Shown: positions 18,116-27,573, counted from the first letter of the stretch. The stretch: DNA of 64,000 bases from Qipengyuania sp. HL-TH1 (GCF_036365825.1 NZ_CP142675.1:2178501-2242500), one strand, 5' to 3'. A program made the numbers and translations. The notes: generated from the sequence alone by a model not told the origin.

Positions 18116-19654
18116 TTAGGGCGACGGCTTCGGGCGCGCACCTTCGGGATCGTCGTCGCCAGGTCGGCATGGACCTCGGGGTCCTGCCTCTGCCACCTCG
18201 TCGGAGAGGACGGCGGCGTCACGCGGCATCCTGAGCACGTCACCGGGAAAGATGTCGCCGGGATCGTCGAGGAGGTCGCGATTGAGGGCGAATATCTCCT
18301 GCCGGCGATCCGGATCCCTCAGGATCCGGCGCGCTATGCGCCACAGGTTCTCGCCAGCCGCGACGACGTAGGTCGGGAGCTCCGCTTTGCCGGGAGGATC
18401 GAAGTCGTGCCGTCGCGCCTCGATCGCCCCCTCCAGGTGCGCGAGCGGAGCGGGGCGGTAGTCCGCTCCGCCGAGCGCCGGGCCCGGCATGAACCAGCGA
18501 CGCAGCGCCGAGGGGTGGACGTCCTCCACCTCCGCAGGTCCGCTCCGGTCCGCGGTGAGCAGCCGGTCCTTGATCGCCGAGAGCGCCCTCCCCGCCGACC
18601 TGCGGATCGAGAGGCGACGCTCGTCCAGGGGTTCCGGCGTGTTGGTCAGCGGCGCATCCGCGCGGTAGCGTATGTCGTCGAGCTGCGAACGTCCCTCGAG
18701 GTCCACCTCGAGCCCCATCTCCACGGCACCCTTTAGCACCCAGTGGAGCGCGGCGTTCGAGAGGCCGCGCTCCGGCCCTCCGCCGCCGACCGAACCGTGG
18801 TCGCCCGCGAACCACTTCTGCTGGTAGGGCGCCTCGGGCGAATACGGCTCGTGCCCCGCCGCCACGTTGAGCTCGCGCACGTTGCGCCACATCGTCGGCA
18901 TGAAGTGGACCCGCCGCTCGTCTATGGCGACCGCGTGCCTGCCCGCCTCGACCAGGTCGGACAGCTGGGTATCGTGGTCGGTGTAGCGCTTGTCCTTGTG
19001 CCGGTCGAAGGTCGCCGCCACCACCTTCCAGCCGAGCGACCCGACCGTGTCCCACACGCCGCAGTAGCGCACCTTGACCATGTCGACCTCCGCCGCCGGA
19101 TCGTCGCGCCGTCGCCAGGCGAGTTCGGAAGCGGAGACGCAGGAGGTCGGGCAGTGCCTGCGGCGGAATTCGAGCAGTTCCTCGGGCTCGTCCGCGTCCC
19201 TGTCGGCGTGAAGGCCGTAGAGCTCCCACGCCCGCCTCAGCTGCGAGGCGTCCGCGACCGAGATGATCCCGGCGCACTTGATGAAGCCGATGAAGGTGCG
19301 CGCGGTGAAGGCACCGCGGCTGAACCCGAAGACGAATATCTCGTCGCCGGGGCGATAGTTGAAGATGAGGAAGCGGTAGGCCTCCTGGACGTTCGCGACG
19401 AGGCCCTTGCCGAACGCTCCGCCTCGAAAGGTTTCGTCCGACGCCGTGCCGACGCCCTCGTCGTAGTAGACGATCTGGTCGCGTCCGTCCCGGTCCACCG
19501 GCGGCACGCTCTCGGCCAGAAGCACCACGTTGGTGGGATGCTGGCTGGAATCCAACTTGTTCCACGACCCGTCGAAGCAGAACACCAGACGCCGCGTCCG
19601 CGGTCGCCTCTCTCCTGCGTCGTGGCTTTCCAGTTCCAGTTCGTCCTGGGTCAT
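18116..19654 (-). CDS. DUF2235 phospholipase-like hydrolase with C-terminal LysM domain
   Basis: A 512-residue protein. Residues 20-330 are a DUF2235 alpha/beta hydrolase: FCFDGSWN at 25-32 and nucleophile elbow GFSRGA at 110-115 (Ser112), with the RGAFTARTF signature after it. This family includes Tle-type phospholipase effectors of type VI secretion. Residues about 428-478 form a LysM domain (YVVAAGENLWRIARRIL with NRDLLDDPGDIFPGDVL), which would bind peptidoglycan. There is no signal peptide. GGAGGTCC lies 13 bases before the ATG. It follows the small repeat-protein gene by 60 bases, probably in one transcript. Effector or defence toxin are both possible. Confidence 0.8.
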   Translation of the reverse strand: MTQDELELESHDAGERRPRTRRLVFCFDGSWNKLDSSQHPTNVVLLAESVPPVDRDGRDQIVYYDEGVGTASDETFRGGAFGKGLVANVQEAYRFLIFNYRPGDEIFVFGFSRGAFTARTFIGFIKCAGIISVADASQLRRAWELYGLHADRDADEPEELLEFRRRHCPTSCVSASELAWRRRDDPAAEVDMVKVRYCGVWDTVGSLGWKVVAATFDRHKDKRYTDHDTQLSDLVEAGRHAVAIDERRVHFMPTMWRNVRELNVAAGHEPYSPEAPYQQKWFAGDHGSVGGGGPERGLSNAALHWVLKGAVEMGLEVDLEGRSQLDDIRYRADAPLTNTPEPLDERRLSIRRSAGRALSAIKDRLLTADRSGPAEVEDVHPSALRRWFMPGPALGGADYRPAPLAHLEGAIEARRHDFDPPGKAELPTYVVAAGENLWRIARRILRDPDRRQEIFALNRDLLDDPGDIFPGDVLRMPRDAAVLSDEVAEAGPRGPCRPGDDDPEGARPKPSP

Positions 19655-19714
19655 CCTGTCATGGACCTCCTACGCTGGTGCGGGGACCGCCCGACGAGCC
19701 GTCCCCGCTCCGCA

Positions 19715-19918
19715 TCACTTCTCGCGCACCGTCGTGCTCGGGCTGCTCTTCCCGTGCTTGGCGGTGACGAAGCGGCCGCTGATGGCGCTGCGATATGCGC
19801 CGCCGGTGCTTCCGCTCTTGCCCGCGGCCTCACGCACGGTCGTGCTCGGACTGCTCTTTCCGTGCTTGTTGGTGACGTAGCGGCCGCTCTTGGCGCTACG
19901 GTAACGACTTCCTGCCAT
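19715..19918 (-). CDS. small basic protein of two tandem repeats
   Basis: A 67-residue protein made of two copies of YRSAxSGRxVTxKHGKSS followed by PSTTVRE, joined by a short Gly/Ser linker. Single-copy relatives of this motif are widespread small proteins of unknown role in alphaproteobacteria and actinobacteria. Here the repeat is duplicated at both protein and DNA level. I use the ATG at 19918, preceded by GAAGGAGCAAGATC, and not the longer frame to 19972. It sits directly upstream of the DUF2235 gene and about 70 bases downstream of an operator-like sequence shared with the WYL-controlled helicase. It could be an antidote, chaperone or DNA-binding protein; none is shown. Confidence 0.65.
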   Translation of the reverse strand: MAGSRYRSAKSGRYVTNKHGKSSPSTTVREAAGKSGSTGGAYRSAISGRFVTAKHGKSSPSTTVREK

Positions 19919-19988
19919 GATCTTGCTCCTTCGCGTGCTTCCGGCGGGCGGACCGACCGATTCGGCTGCCATCGCTCTTGTCGCACGC

Positions 19989-20013
19989 GAGGGTGTCGGA
20001 ACATGTCACCCTC
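19989..20013. promoter_or_regulatory. operator-like inverted repeat upstream of the repeat-protein gene
   Basis: The 25 bases form an inverted repeat with 7-base perfect arms GAGGGTG and CACCCTC around an 11-base centre. The core AGGGTGWCRGAACATGTCA recurs with two differences in the intergenic region between the helicase and the WYL regulator. Here it lies between the helicase stop and the start at 19918. It is probably a WYL-regulator operator. Confidence 0.55.
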
Positions 20014-20025
20014 GAAGCGATCCAA

Positions 20026-23000
20026 TCATCGCTGGCCGTGTTCCTCGAGCAGGCACAGGGTGTTGACCAGCTTCATCTGCTCGACTGTGCGGACCGGAGT
20101 GTCGAGCAGCGACGGGCTCGCGATCACCCGCGCCGCGACCTTCGCACGGGACACGGCCACGTTGATCCGGTTGAGCGAGAAGAGGAACTCCACGCCCCGG
20201 GGTATCTCCTCCCCGTCCGACGTCGTCATGGAGACGATGCACACGGGTGCCTCCTGCCCCTGGAAGAGATCGACCGTGCCGACCTTGACGTCGGCGCCCA
20301 AGGCCGACCTCAAGGCGTTGACCTGCGCGTTGAACGGGGCGACCACGATCACGTCCTCCGATCGGACCACGTGCAGCTCGCCGTTTCTATCAACATATCG
20401 CGCGCCCGAGACGGCCTCGATCTCCGTCTGCACGCGCTCGACCTCCTCCGGCGAAACCTGCGAACGCCCCTCGTGCCGGACGTCCACGATCCGAGCTCCG
20501 GCGAGGTCCGTCCCGTCGGGCCCGACGAGCGACTGCGCCGAAGCCGCGTCGTCGTTCTCGAGCCGTCCTTCGTAGACGGCTCGCGAGATGAAGGCGCACA
20601 CGTCGTCGTGGAGTCGCCGCGTGGTCGGCAGGAAGATGCCCCTGTCGGCGGGGACCGTGCGTTGGTCGCCGATCAGGTATTCCAGGCTGGAGAGACCGCT
20701 CTCGCCGGGATGGGCGCCCTGGATCGGTTGCGGAAGCTGCATGGGATCGCCGACCAGCACGATGTTGCGGGCCGCTCGCGACATGGCCGTCACGTTTGCG
20801 AGCGACACCTGCCCGGCCTCGTCGATCACCAAGTGATCGAACGCCGCATCCTCGTATCGGGCGAAGTGCCACGACGTCGCCCCGACCACGTCGGCCGCAG
20901 CGATCTCGGCCGCCTCGTTGTCCCTCACGACCTGCACTGCGGGGTGGTCGCCGGCGTCCGTTGGATCCGAGACCTTCTGCGCGATACGGCAGTCGACGCC
21001 CTGGGCCTCGGCCTCCTCCGCCACCCCCTTGAGCAGGTTGCCGATGGCACGGTGGCTGTTGGACGACACGGCGACGCGGCGGCCGGACCCGACCAGCGCG
21101 ACGATCGCCTTGGCCGACACGTAGGTCTTGCCCGTGCCGGGAGGCCCCTGGACCGCGAGGACCGTGTCCCGCATCGCACCGATGGCCTCGATGGTCCCTT
21201 CGACCAGGTCCCCGCCCTCCGCGACGATCGCGGCCCCCGGTTCGACGCCGTCGATGCGGGGATGGGTCTTGGAGAGGAGATCGACGATTGCGGAGGCGCG
21301 AGGGTCTCCCGCGATGATGCGCTCGGTCGTCGAGGCCATGGCCTTGCGGACGATCCGGTTGTCGATGGGGCGCGGAGGGAGGAGGTCGAGACGGTTTGGC
21401 AGCGGACCCTTTGCCGTCGATCTTCGCAGGACGACCGTGCGGGCCTCCTCGTCGAGGGCCACCAGGTTGATGCCCTCGGGCATCGTGGCCGGCTTGACGC
21501 ACGGGGTCTTGCCGACCCTAAGCTTCGTCTCCTGCTCGGGAAAGCGGTATTCGCGTTCGAACGAGCGCTTGTCCTTTATGGCCGGACCCGTCGCTTCGAG
21601 CCCCTGCAGGCATTCCAGGTCGTCGAGGAGGTCCTCGCTGTCTTGGGCGAGCCTGTCGAAGATCGCCCAATAGGCCGGCTTGTCCTCCCTCTGGTGGAAG
21701 CGACTGAGGTCGAGCAGGAGCGTCGCGACGTCCTCGCCGAGCTTCACGCCCACCGGCACCAGCCTCTCGCGCAGGGCCTCGTCCTCCTCCTCCTCGGCTT
21801 GCACCTTCTCGTCGGCCTTCGGGCCCGGCGTGTCGCCGAAGACGGGATAGGGGCCGTCGGGGCGCACTTCGGACACGAGCCAGTCGCGCAGCAGCTTCGT
21901 CGATATGCAGTCGGTGCGGTTGTAGTCGCGGATCTCGTCTAGGATCTCCTGTCGCCGGGTCCTTCGCCATTCCTCGTAGGCGACGACGCTGGCGCCGGCG
22001 GTCGCGACCTCGTCGTCGCGCTTCGCCATGTAGAAGGCCTCGAGGTCCTTGATGGAGTATCCCTTCTCGGACGCGATCAGGCCGCCCGCCACCACCTTGA
22101 AGAGATCGACGAACCGGCGTTCGCGTTGGAGCTGGTCCATCGCCGCCTCGCCGGTCCTGTGCTGAGAGGTCAGCCGTCGCAGTGCCGCTATCTCGTAGTT
22201 GGCGTAGTGGTAGATGTGAGCCTTGGGGTGTGCACGCATGTGCGAGGAGAGGAAGTCGAGGAGGTCGTGGGTCAGCTTCGCCTCCTCTGATCGGTCATGC
22301 GCCCAGAAGTCCACGAAGTCCCAATCGCCGTCCTTCAGCATCCAGATGCCGTGCAGGTACTCCAGTCCTCCATCCGGATAGTAGGGATCGCCCTCGATGT
22401 CGTAGAAGAGGTCGCCCTCGTCGGGTTCGGGAAGGAGGTCGAAGCCGCGGCCGTCGGCCTGGTCGCGCAGAACGAAATCCGGATCACCGCCGGCGCGCCT
22501 GGCGACCTGCAACCCGGCCTGGGTCCTCAGACGCTCCCACGTCTCGGTCGTCATGCGCGGTATGCGCGTCGTCGCCTGCGCGAGATCGGTCATTGTGCCG
22601 ATCCCCGCCTCGCGCAGCTTGTCCCGCTGCGAGCGTGTCGCGTTCGCGACGAGGGAGAGGCTGTCCGTCTCCCGCCAGACCTCTTCGCAGTGCGACTTCC
22701 AGCGGCACAGCGCACAGGCCGTTACCGGTTCGGGGCTCGTCGCAGGGCGGTCGTCGATGAACTGCTGGAGCATGCGCCGCGACCGCCGAGCGTAGGCCGA
22801 TACCTCGTCGAGCCGCACCGTGAAGCGCGAACCGTCTCCGAGTTCAAGGTAGGCGTGCTCCGGCGGACGACCCTGCATGTCTGCGAGCATGTCGCTGTAG
22901 AGGCACAGCTGGAGGACGTGCTTGGGGTCGGGCCTGCGTTTCAGCTTGGTGTCGACGACCTCGTAGGACCATTCGCCGAGCTCGGAAGGCGCTCCCACCT

Positions 23001-23352
23001 TCTCCAGGAAGTCCGAATAGCCTCCCCATACACCGTCGAGCATCGCTCCCTGGAAGATCACGTCCGCGCCGGAGCGCATCGCCTCCAGCGTTGATGCCAC
23101 ACAGTCCTCTATCGTGCGGCCCTTGGTCTCGATCTCCACGACCTGGCGGCCGTCGGCCTTCAGTCGTTCCAGGAACGCCAGCTCGTGCGCATCTCCCTGT
23201 GCCTGGAGCAGTGCGGCCTCCTCGCCGTCCACGTCCGGTTCGAGGTCTCCGATCTCGAGCTTGCGCAAGTCGAGGGTCGTCGCGTGCCGACATCCCTTGA
23301 ACCGCATGAGGTCTGAAGCCGAAAGTCGGAATCTGCCGTCGATGGATTGCAT
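20026..23352 (-). CDS. TM0106-type RecB-like nuclease fused to SF1 helicase
   Basis: An 1108-residue protein. The N-terminal 270 residues resemble a RecB/Cas4-like nuclease: DVIFQGAMLDGVWGGYSDFL, then VVDTKLKRR as the D-x-K segment, with Cys-containing FKGCRH and CALCRWKSHC as possible Fe-S ligands. An RNase H-like domain follows (LFYDIEGDPYY). The C-terminal half is an Upf1-type SF1 helicase: Walker A GPPGTGKTY near 735, VIDEAGQ near 840, VGDPMQLPQP, and C-terminal NVAVSRAK. It is divergent from a WYL regulator. This nuclease-helicase plus WYL arrangement is common in phage-defence islands. Its substrate is presumably DNA. Confidence 0.75.
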   Translation of the reverse strand: MQSIDGRFRLSASDLMRFKGCRHATTLDLRKLEIGDLEPDVDGEEAALLQAQGDAHELAFLERLKADGRQVVEIETKGRTIEDCVASTLEAMRSGADVIFQGAMLDGVWGGYSDFLEKVGAPSELGEWSYEVVDTKLKRRPDPKHVLQLCLYSDMLADMQGRPPEHAYLELGDGSRFTVRLDEVSAYARRSRRMLQQFIDDRPATSPEPVTACALCRWKSHCEEVWRETDSLSLVANATRSQRDKLREAGIGTMTDLAQATTRIPRMTTETWERLRTQAGLQVARRAGGDPDFVLRDQADGRGFDLLPEPDEGDLFYDIEGDPYYPDGGLEYLHGIWMLKDGDWDFVDFWAHDRSEEAKLTHDLLDFLSSHMRAHPKAHIYHYANYEIAALRRLTSQHRTGEAAMDQLQRERRFVDLFKVVAGGLIASEKGYSIKDLEAFYMAKRDDEVATAGASVVAYEEWRRTRRQEILDEIRDYNRTDCISTKLLRDWLVSEVRPDGPYPVFGDTPGPKADEKVQAEEEEDEALRERLVPVGVKLGEDVATLLLDLSRFHQREDKPAYWAIFDRLAQDSEDLLDDLECLQGLEATGPAIKDKRSFEREYRFPEQETKLRVGKTPCVKPATMPEGINLVALDEEARTVVLRRSTAKGPLPNRLDLLPPRPIDNRIVRKAMASTTERIIAGDPRASAIVDLLSKTHPRIDGVEPGAAIVAEGGDLVEGTIEAIGAMRDTVLAVQGPPGTGKTYVSAKAIVALVGSGRRVAVSSNSHRAIGNLLKGVAEEAEAQGVDCRIAQKVSDPTDAGDHPAVQVVRDNEAAEIAAADVVGATSWHFARYEDAAFDHLVIDEAGQVSLANVTAMSRAARNIVLVGDPMQLPQPIQGAHPGESGLSSLEYLIGDQRTVPADRGIFLPTTRRLHDDVCAFISRAVYEGRLENDDAASAQSLVGPDGTDLAGARIVDVRHEGRSQVSPEEVERVQTEIEAVSGARYVDRNGELHVVRSEDVIVVAPFNAQVNALRSALGADVKVGTVDLFQGQEAPVCIVSMTTSDGEEIPRGVEFLFSLNRINVAVSRAKVAARVIASPSLLDTPVRTVEQMKLVNTLCLLEEHGQR

Positions 23353-23383
23353 CGGTGTTCTCCTAGCCTGCCTACTACTAGCG

Positions 23384-23408
23384 CAGGGTGACAGAACATG
23401 TCATGGTC
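23384..23408. promoter_or_regulatory. operator-like sequence between helicase and WYL regulator
   Basis: AGGGTGACAGAACATGTCA at 23385-23403 repeats the core of the inverted repeat at 19989-20013 with two mismatches. It lies in the 61-base divergent region, overlapping the expected -35 area of the helicase promoter (a TAGTAGTAG-like -10 follows on the minus strand). Binding of the WYL protein here would control both divergent genes. Confidence 0.55.
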
Positions 23409-23413
23409 CAATT

Positions 23414-24403
23414 ATGTCCCTCGTCAAGGCCAAGGAACTGCTGAAGATAGCCATGCTCGCGACCAGGCGCAGCGGGGTCACCTTGCAGGACATCCGTCGG
23501 GAACAGTCCTGTTCGCATCGCACGGCGCAGCGCTGGACGGACGCTCTCGAGGAGGTGTTCCCCCAGGTCGAGATTGAGGTCGACGAGGATCGGCAGCGCC
23601 GCTGGATCATCCCCGCACGTCACGTCGCACCGTTGCTGACGCCGAGTGGGGAGGAACTTGCGGCGCTGGGCACGGCGATCGGCGAACTCGAGAGAGGCGA
23701 CCTGCCCGGCCAGGCCTCGTTGCTGAGGGAGTTGCGGGCTAAGGTCAGGAGCCTCACGCCGGCCACCGGCAGGGCACGACGCGAAGTGGACGAAGAGATC
23801 CTGCTGCAGGCTCTCGGCCACGCGGCCCGGCCCGGCCCGCGTCCTCAGACCGATACTTCGATGGATGCCGCGCTCGTCGAGGCGTTCAAGGGCCCGTTCC
23901 TCGTGCGGATGCGTTACCTCGGCCGCGAGGGAGGGTCGTCGGTTCGGACGGTGGCGCCATACGGCATGCTCCTGGGCGTGCGCCGGTATCTCGTGGCGAA
24001 GGACGTCGAGAAGGGTGCGAAGGCTCCACTGCAGCATTTCCGGGTGGAGTCGATCTCCGACATCGAGGTCCTGGACGATACCTTCGAGCAGGACGCCGAC
24101 TTCGACCTGCGGAAGCATGCCGAGATCGGGTTCGGCTCCTACGTCGACGAGAGGAAGGTGGTCGACGTCGTCTGGCGGTTCGACGCCGAGGCGGCGCCTC
24201 GCGCCGAGAGGTTCATGTTCCATCCGACCCAGACGTTCGAAAGGGAACGCGAAGGCTCGCTGCTCGTGCGCTTCAGGGCCTGCGGCGTCATGGAGATGTG
24301 TTGGTTCCTCTACCAGTGGGGCGAGCACGTCGAGGTGCTCCAGCCTGCCGAGCTGCGAGAGATGGTCCACTCCTCCCGGCGGCCGTTCCAGGCGCTGCCA
24401 TGA
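23414..24403 (+). CDS. WYL-domain transcriptional regulator
   Basis: A 329-residue protein starting MSLVKAKELLKIAMLATRRS. Residues 1-60 form a winged HTH (VTLQDIRREQSCSHRTAQRW). Residues about 155-235 carry the WYL ligand-binding domain (FLVRMRYLGREG and later PYGMLLGVRRYLVAKD, where WYL is replaced by RYL). A C-terminal WCX-like region ends the protein. The frame is open further upstream, but the ATG at 23414 clears the divergent helicase gene. Family members such as CapW and BrxR repress defence operons until infection or DNA damage; the same role is likely here. Confidence 0.8.
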   Translation: MSLVKAKELLKIAMLATRRSGVTLQDIRREQSCSHRTAQRWTDALEEVFPQVEIEVDEDRQRRWIIPARHVAPLLTPSGEELAALGTAIGELERGDLPGQASLLRELRAKVRSLTPATGRARREVDEEILLQALGHAARPGPRPQTDTSMDAALVEAFKGPFLVRMRYLGREGGSSVRTVAPYGMLLGVRRYLVAKDVEKGAKAPLQHFRVESISDIEVLDDTFEQDADFDLRKHAEIGFGSYVDERKVVDVVWRFDAEAAPRAERFMFHPTQTFEREREGSLLVRFRACGVMEMCWFLYQWGEHVEVLQPAELREMVHSSRRPFQALP

Positions 24404-24612
24404 AATCGAGATTCAACGAGGCGTCTGCGCACCTTTCCAATATGGCGGAGTTATTGTGCAAGAATATCATACTGATACCTAACACGTAACCGATCTGTTG
24501 GGATCGTGAGCAGGGCTCGGAAGGCCTTTTGATCTGATCCATCTTGGACCGGCAGACGGACGGACGGTCAGATCCCATTTCTGAAGGATGGCGATCGTGC
24601 TAGAGACGCGCA

Positions 24613-24750
24613 ATGCGTGATAGGTATGAAGACGAAGGCAGTGATCGCTTCTTGTTAGTTGAAGCGGTCATTGTCGGGGCCCTCGTGATTACCGGCTACG
24701 TTCTCTTCTTCCGCGGGGCGTTCCGGCAACTGGTCGCATTCGTCGGTTAG
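24613..24750 (+). CDS. 45-residue single-helix membrane protein
   Basis: A short frame with an acidic N-terminus (MRDRYEDEGSDRF) followed by one hydrophobic helix (LLVEAVIVGALVITGYVLFF) and a basic end (RGAFRQLVAFVG). It obeys the positive-inside pattern for one membrane pass. It is the only coding candidate in the 377 bases between the WYL gene and the Argonaute gene. No clear Shine-Dalgarno is visible. The role is unknown. Confidence 0.4.
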   Translation: MRDRYEDEGSDRFLLVEAVIVGALVITGYVLFFRGAFRQLVAFVG

Positions 24751-24780
24751 GCGCAGACCCGAGCCCGGATCCCGCCCAGG

Positions 24781-26238
24781 TCATATGTACTTTCGATAGT
24801 CTGCGCTGACCAGTTCCCCCGTTTCGACGTATTTGAGGACTTCGCCGACCTTGCGTGCCGCCCTGATCGGTATCGGCAGGCGCTGGTTCATCTGGGTGGA
24901 GTTCCAGTTGACCTTCGTGAGCGAGAACACCTCTTCCGCGAGTTGGCTCACCGTGCTCTCGCTGCTGGGATGGGGGCAGAGCAGCAGGGGGTTCGGGTCG
25001 TATGTACCCGGATAGGTGCCGTAGTACGGCATACTGCCGCTCGTGTAGAGCAGTCCCTTCCCGTGCAGGTCGACGAACGTCCCGCGAAGCACTGGATAGT
25101 TTCCGTCCCGCAGGATGCGCGCGTTGTAGGATTCCTGCACCCAGACGAGATCCTTCAACTCCGTTCCCGCTTCGTCGAGAGCGGCGATGATCCCGTCAGC
25201 CTCTTCGTCCTTGAAGCGCGAGGTCTTCAGCACGAAGACCCTGGCGGGTAGCGTCTTGTGGTGCGCCTTGTAGGCATCGAGGACGTTCTCGATGATCTCC
25301 TTGGCGTCCTCACGTGCCATGTAGGGGTGTCTGCCGCGGCTCTCGGTCCGCGCTCGCCTACCCTTGAGCACGAAGCCGCGACCACGTTCGTCGAACATCT
25401 GCGCCGCGCTGGTGAAGAGCTGCTGCCCGTCCGCTTCGCGATAGAAGCTTATCCCGACGTAGCAGGCGGTATATTCCCCTTCTAGGGGCATTCGGCGCCA
25501 GGGAATCCGTCCGCTCCCCTTGTAGTAGAGGCTGGTCATGAGGTTCCAAGTCCGTGCGGCAAGATCCTGGATGTCGCGTCCCTTGCTCTCCTTGATCTTC
25601 TGCGGGATCTTTACCTTATCGTCGATGACGTCTTCCCAGACGAGCTGGATCGGGAACCCGAGCGCCATGGCCTTTGCCTTAAGCATTCCGCGGAAGTTCG
25701 GGGCATCCGATCCGCTGCTGTCGGATTTCTCGGTGGTCCCCCGGGCGTCCACCTTCGCGTTCCAGACGCGCTCGAGCAGCTTGACCGGCATGGCTATGAC
25801 CGCGACGTCGGGCCGGCTACCGCCATCTTCCATCGCCTGTAGCTCGTGCATGACCGCATCCACGGCCATCTCGACGGCGCGTTGATGATCTGGTTCCTTG
25901 GCAATCTTGTCGAGCTTCGCCTTCGTGAGGACGGCGGTGGCGCCTTCCTCTATCTCGAACCGGGCCTTGTAGGGGCTCTGGTTGCCGAGGCCGGGGAATG
26001 GTGGATGCATGTTCGGGTGCTTGTCGGACTTGCCCTCCACGCCGCTGCTCACGGTCGTGAGGAACGTGCGGGTGTCCTCGACGGTCTTCGAGCTGCCGAC
26101 GACACCGATCTTGATCACGTCGCCGAGGTAGGTCTGGAGCGGTCCCGCCTCCGCCAAGCCTAGGCGAGGATCCTGGTGATGGTGGTGGTCGCCGAATTCC
26201 AGTTCCGGCTCCTCGAATATGCGTGTCTTGAAGGTCAT
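24781..26238 (-). CDS. short prokaryotic Argonaute (MID-PIWI), catalytically inactive
   Basis: A 485-residue protein with only MID and PIWI regions, the length of short pAgos. PIWI-like features include YVGISFYRE at 260-268, [17 protein letters not shown], and a terminal [21 protein letters not shown] close to the usual end of the PIWI fold. The first tetrad Asp, expected right after Gly262-Ile263, is Ser264, so slicing is unlikely. A His run (DHHHHQD) lies at 17-23. It overlaps the DUF4365-APAZ gene by four bases (ATGA), the SPARDA arrangement, in which RNA-guided target binding activates the partner nuclease and kills or arrests the cell. Confidence 0.8.
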   Translation of the reverse strand: MTFKTRIFEEPELEFGDHHHHQDPRLGLAEAGPLQTYLGDVIKIGVVGSSKTVEDTRTFLTTVSSGVEGKSDKHPNMHPPFPGLGNQSPYKARFEIEEGATAVLTKAKLDKIAKEPDHQRAVEMAVDAVMHELQAMEDGGSRPDVAVIAMPVKLLERVWNAKVDARGTTEKSDSSGSDAPNFRGMLKAKAMALGFPIQLVWEDVIDDKVKIPQKIKESKGRDIQDLAARTWNLMTSLYYKGSGRIPWRRMPLEGEYTACYVGISFYREADGQQLFTSAAQMFDERGRGFVLKGRRARTESRGRHPYMAREDAKEIIENVLDAYKAHHKTLPARVFVLKTSRFKDEEADGIIAALDEAGTELKDLVWVQESYNARILRDGNYPVLRGTFVDLHGKGLLYTSGSMPYYGTYPGTYDPNPLLLCPHPSSESTVSQLAEEVFSLTKVNWNSTQMNQRLPIPIRAARKVGEVLKYVETGELVSADYRKYI

Positions 26239-27566
26239 CCGAACAGCCCTTCGTCCTCAGGCGCGTCATCCTTCTTCTTTTCCGTTCCCCAGGCGTCTTC
26301 GGGCACGCGGACGTCCAGATGTATCGAGGGCGGCGACCCGAACTTGAGGAAGGCCTCGGAAGGCTCTTCGCCACCGAAGAGGTCCATCTCGTTCCTTTCG
26401 GCGATCCGGTCACCATCCGTCAGGTAGCGATGCCACATGATGACTTGGCCGCGCAGCGCTGCGCTCTTGTCGAGCCGCTTCTTGCCCGACAGCAGCGGGG
26501 CTGCGAATGGGTGCGGCGAGAATCCGTTGGTCGTGAAGTGATAGGTGGGCGTCACGATGAGGTACCACCTGTCCTCCATCAGTTCGAAGCGCGGGATGAA
26601 TGCATGGTGGCGGACGAAGGAGACCCTCTTTTCGTCGTTCTTGTCCATGAATACGCTGACCACGTCGGCATCGGTGTGCTTCTTCGTCGACTTGTATGCG
26701 AAGGTACGCTGGGTGTTCCTGTCATGAGCTCGGAAATAGAGCGCGCGATGTTCCTTGTCCCAGTTCAGATCGGACTCGGTCTGATATCGCAGTGCCTGCC
26801 GTAGGAGAAAGCTGAACTTGTTCTGTTCATCGACGTCGTCGTGGAAGGCGAGGTCGGCGGTATCGATCGCCTCGACCTGGTCTTCGTCCACTATCTCTAT
26901 GCACGACGAGGTCCGGGGATCGTGGAAGGACCAGAACACCCCTTCGTAGATGATCCAGTCGAACCGTTTTGGATCGTCGGCTTCGAGTATGATGGAGAGC
27001 GCACGCTTGTGGCTGTAGGGCGTCGATGCGATGAACATCTCGCTGGGGACGGTGACGGGAAGCATGTTCACGATCGCATCCTCGCCACCCCCGAGAGGCG
27101 GGACGTAGTATCCCAGACCCTTCTTCGGAACAGTCAGGGCTGCCAGGCGGTTGGCCGTGCTGGCGTCGAGTACGTCGGCCGCCTTGTCGATGTTCAGCCG
27201 CCTGTCTCCGGGGTCCGCCTCACGGGGCACTTCCTTCCAGTAGAAGCTGTGGTCGGAGTGCCGGTAGAAGACGACGATGACGGGAAGGTTCGAGCCTTTC
27301 CAGTAGGCCACGTCTCCGGGGCGAAGAAGATAGGTGAAGCCGCTGTCGGTCTCGGACGTGTATCTTCCTTCCTTGGTGGACTTTATCTGCACGGCGATCA
27401 TGCGGGCCATGGGCTGACCGTCGTTCATGACTTCCGCTATGCCGTCGATCCCGGCCTCGAGCCTTGATCGGCAGTCGAACTGCCAACCCATCGTGAGGAA
27501 GCGCCCGCGGACCTCGTTTTCGCCGATCTCTCCCGTTATCTGGTTGTCCGTGATGTTCTTCGTCAT
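26235..27566 (-). CDS. DREN-APAZ effector nuclease of SPARDA system
   Basis: A 443-residue protein. Residues about 8-150 are a DUF4365 PD-(D/E)XK nuclease: [14 protein letters not shown] supplies the acidic helix, GID supplies Asp41, and AVQIKS supplies Gln60 and Lys62. The remaining 290 residues correspond to the APAZ region that replaces the N and L1/L2 parts of long Argonautes and binds the short pAgo. In characterised SPARDA systems this nuclease degrades DNA indiscriminately after guide-target recognition. Its stop overlaps the pAgo start by four bases. No good Shine-Dalgarno precedes its ATG, but a small ORF ends eight bases upstream, suggesting coupled translation. Confidence 0.8.
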   Translation of the reverse strand: MTKNITDNQITGEIGENEVRGRFLTMGWQFDCRSRLEAGIDGIAEVMNDGQPMARMIAVQIKSTKEGRYTSETDSGFTYLLRPGDVAYWKGSNLPVIVVFYRHSDHSFYWKEVPREADPGDRRLNIDKAADVLDASTANRLAALTVPKKGLGYYVPPLGGGEDAIVNMLPVTVPSEMFIASTPYSHKRALSIILEADDPKRFDWIIYEGVFWSFHDPRTSSCIEIVDEDQVEAIDTADLAFHDDVDEQNKFSFLLRQALRYQTESDLNWDKEHRALYFRAHDRNTQRTFAYKSTKKHTDADVVSVFMDKNDEKRVSFVRHHAFIPRFELMEDRWYLIVTPTYHFTTNGFSPHPFAAPLLSGKKRLDKSAALRGQVIMWHRYLTDGDRIAERNEMDLFGGEEPSEAFLKFGSPPSIHLDVRVPEDAWGTEKKKDDAPEDEGLFG

Positions 27567-27573
27567 CGTGACT

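Noticed and set aside
19535-19664. Mini-ORF ATG-ACA-GGA-TGA just after GGAGG upstream of the DUF2235 gene
   Set aside because: Too short to judge; probably chance, with GGAGG serving the main start.
18743-21942. Long plus-strand open frames over the DUF2235 and helicase genes
   Set aside because: Antisense shadows; the minus strand carries the LysM, GFSRGA and helicase motifs.
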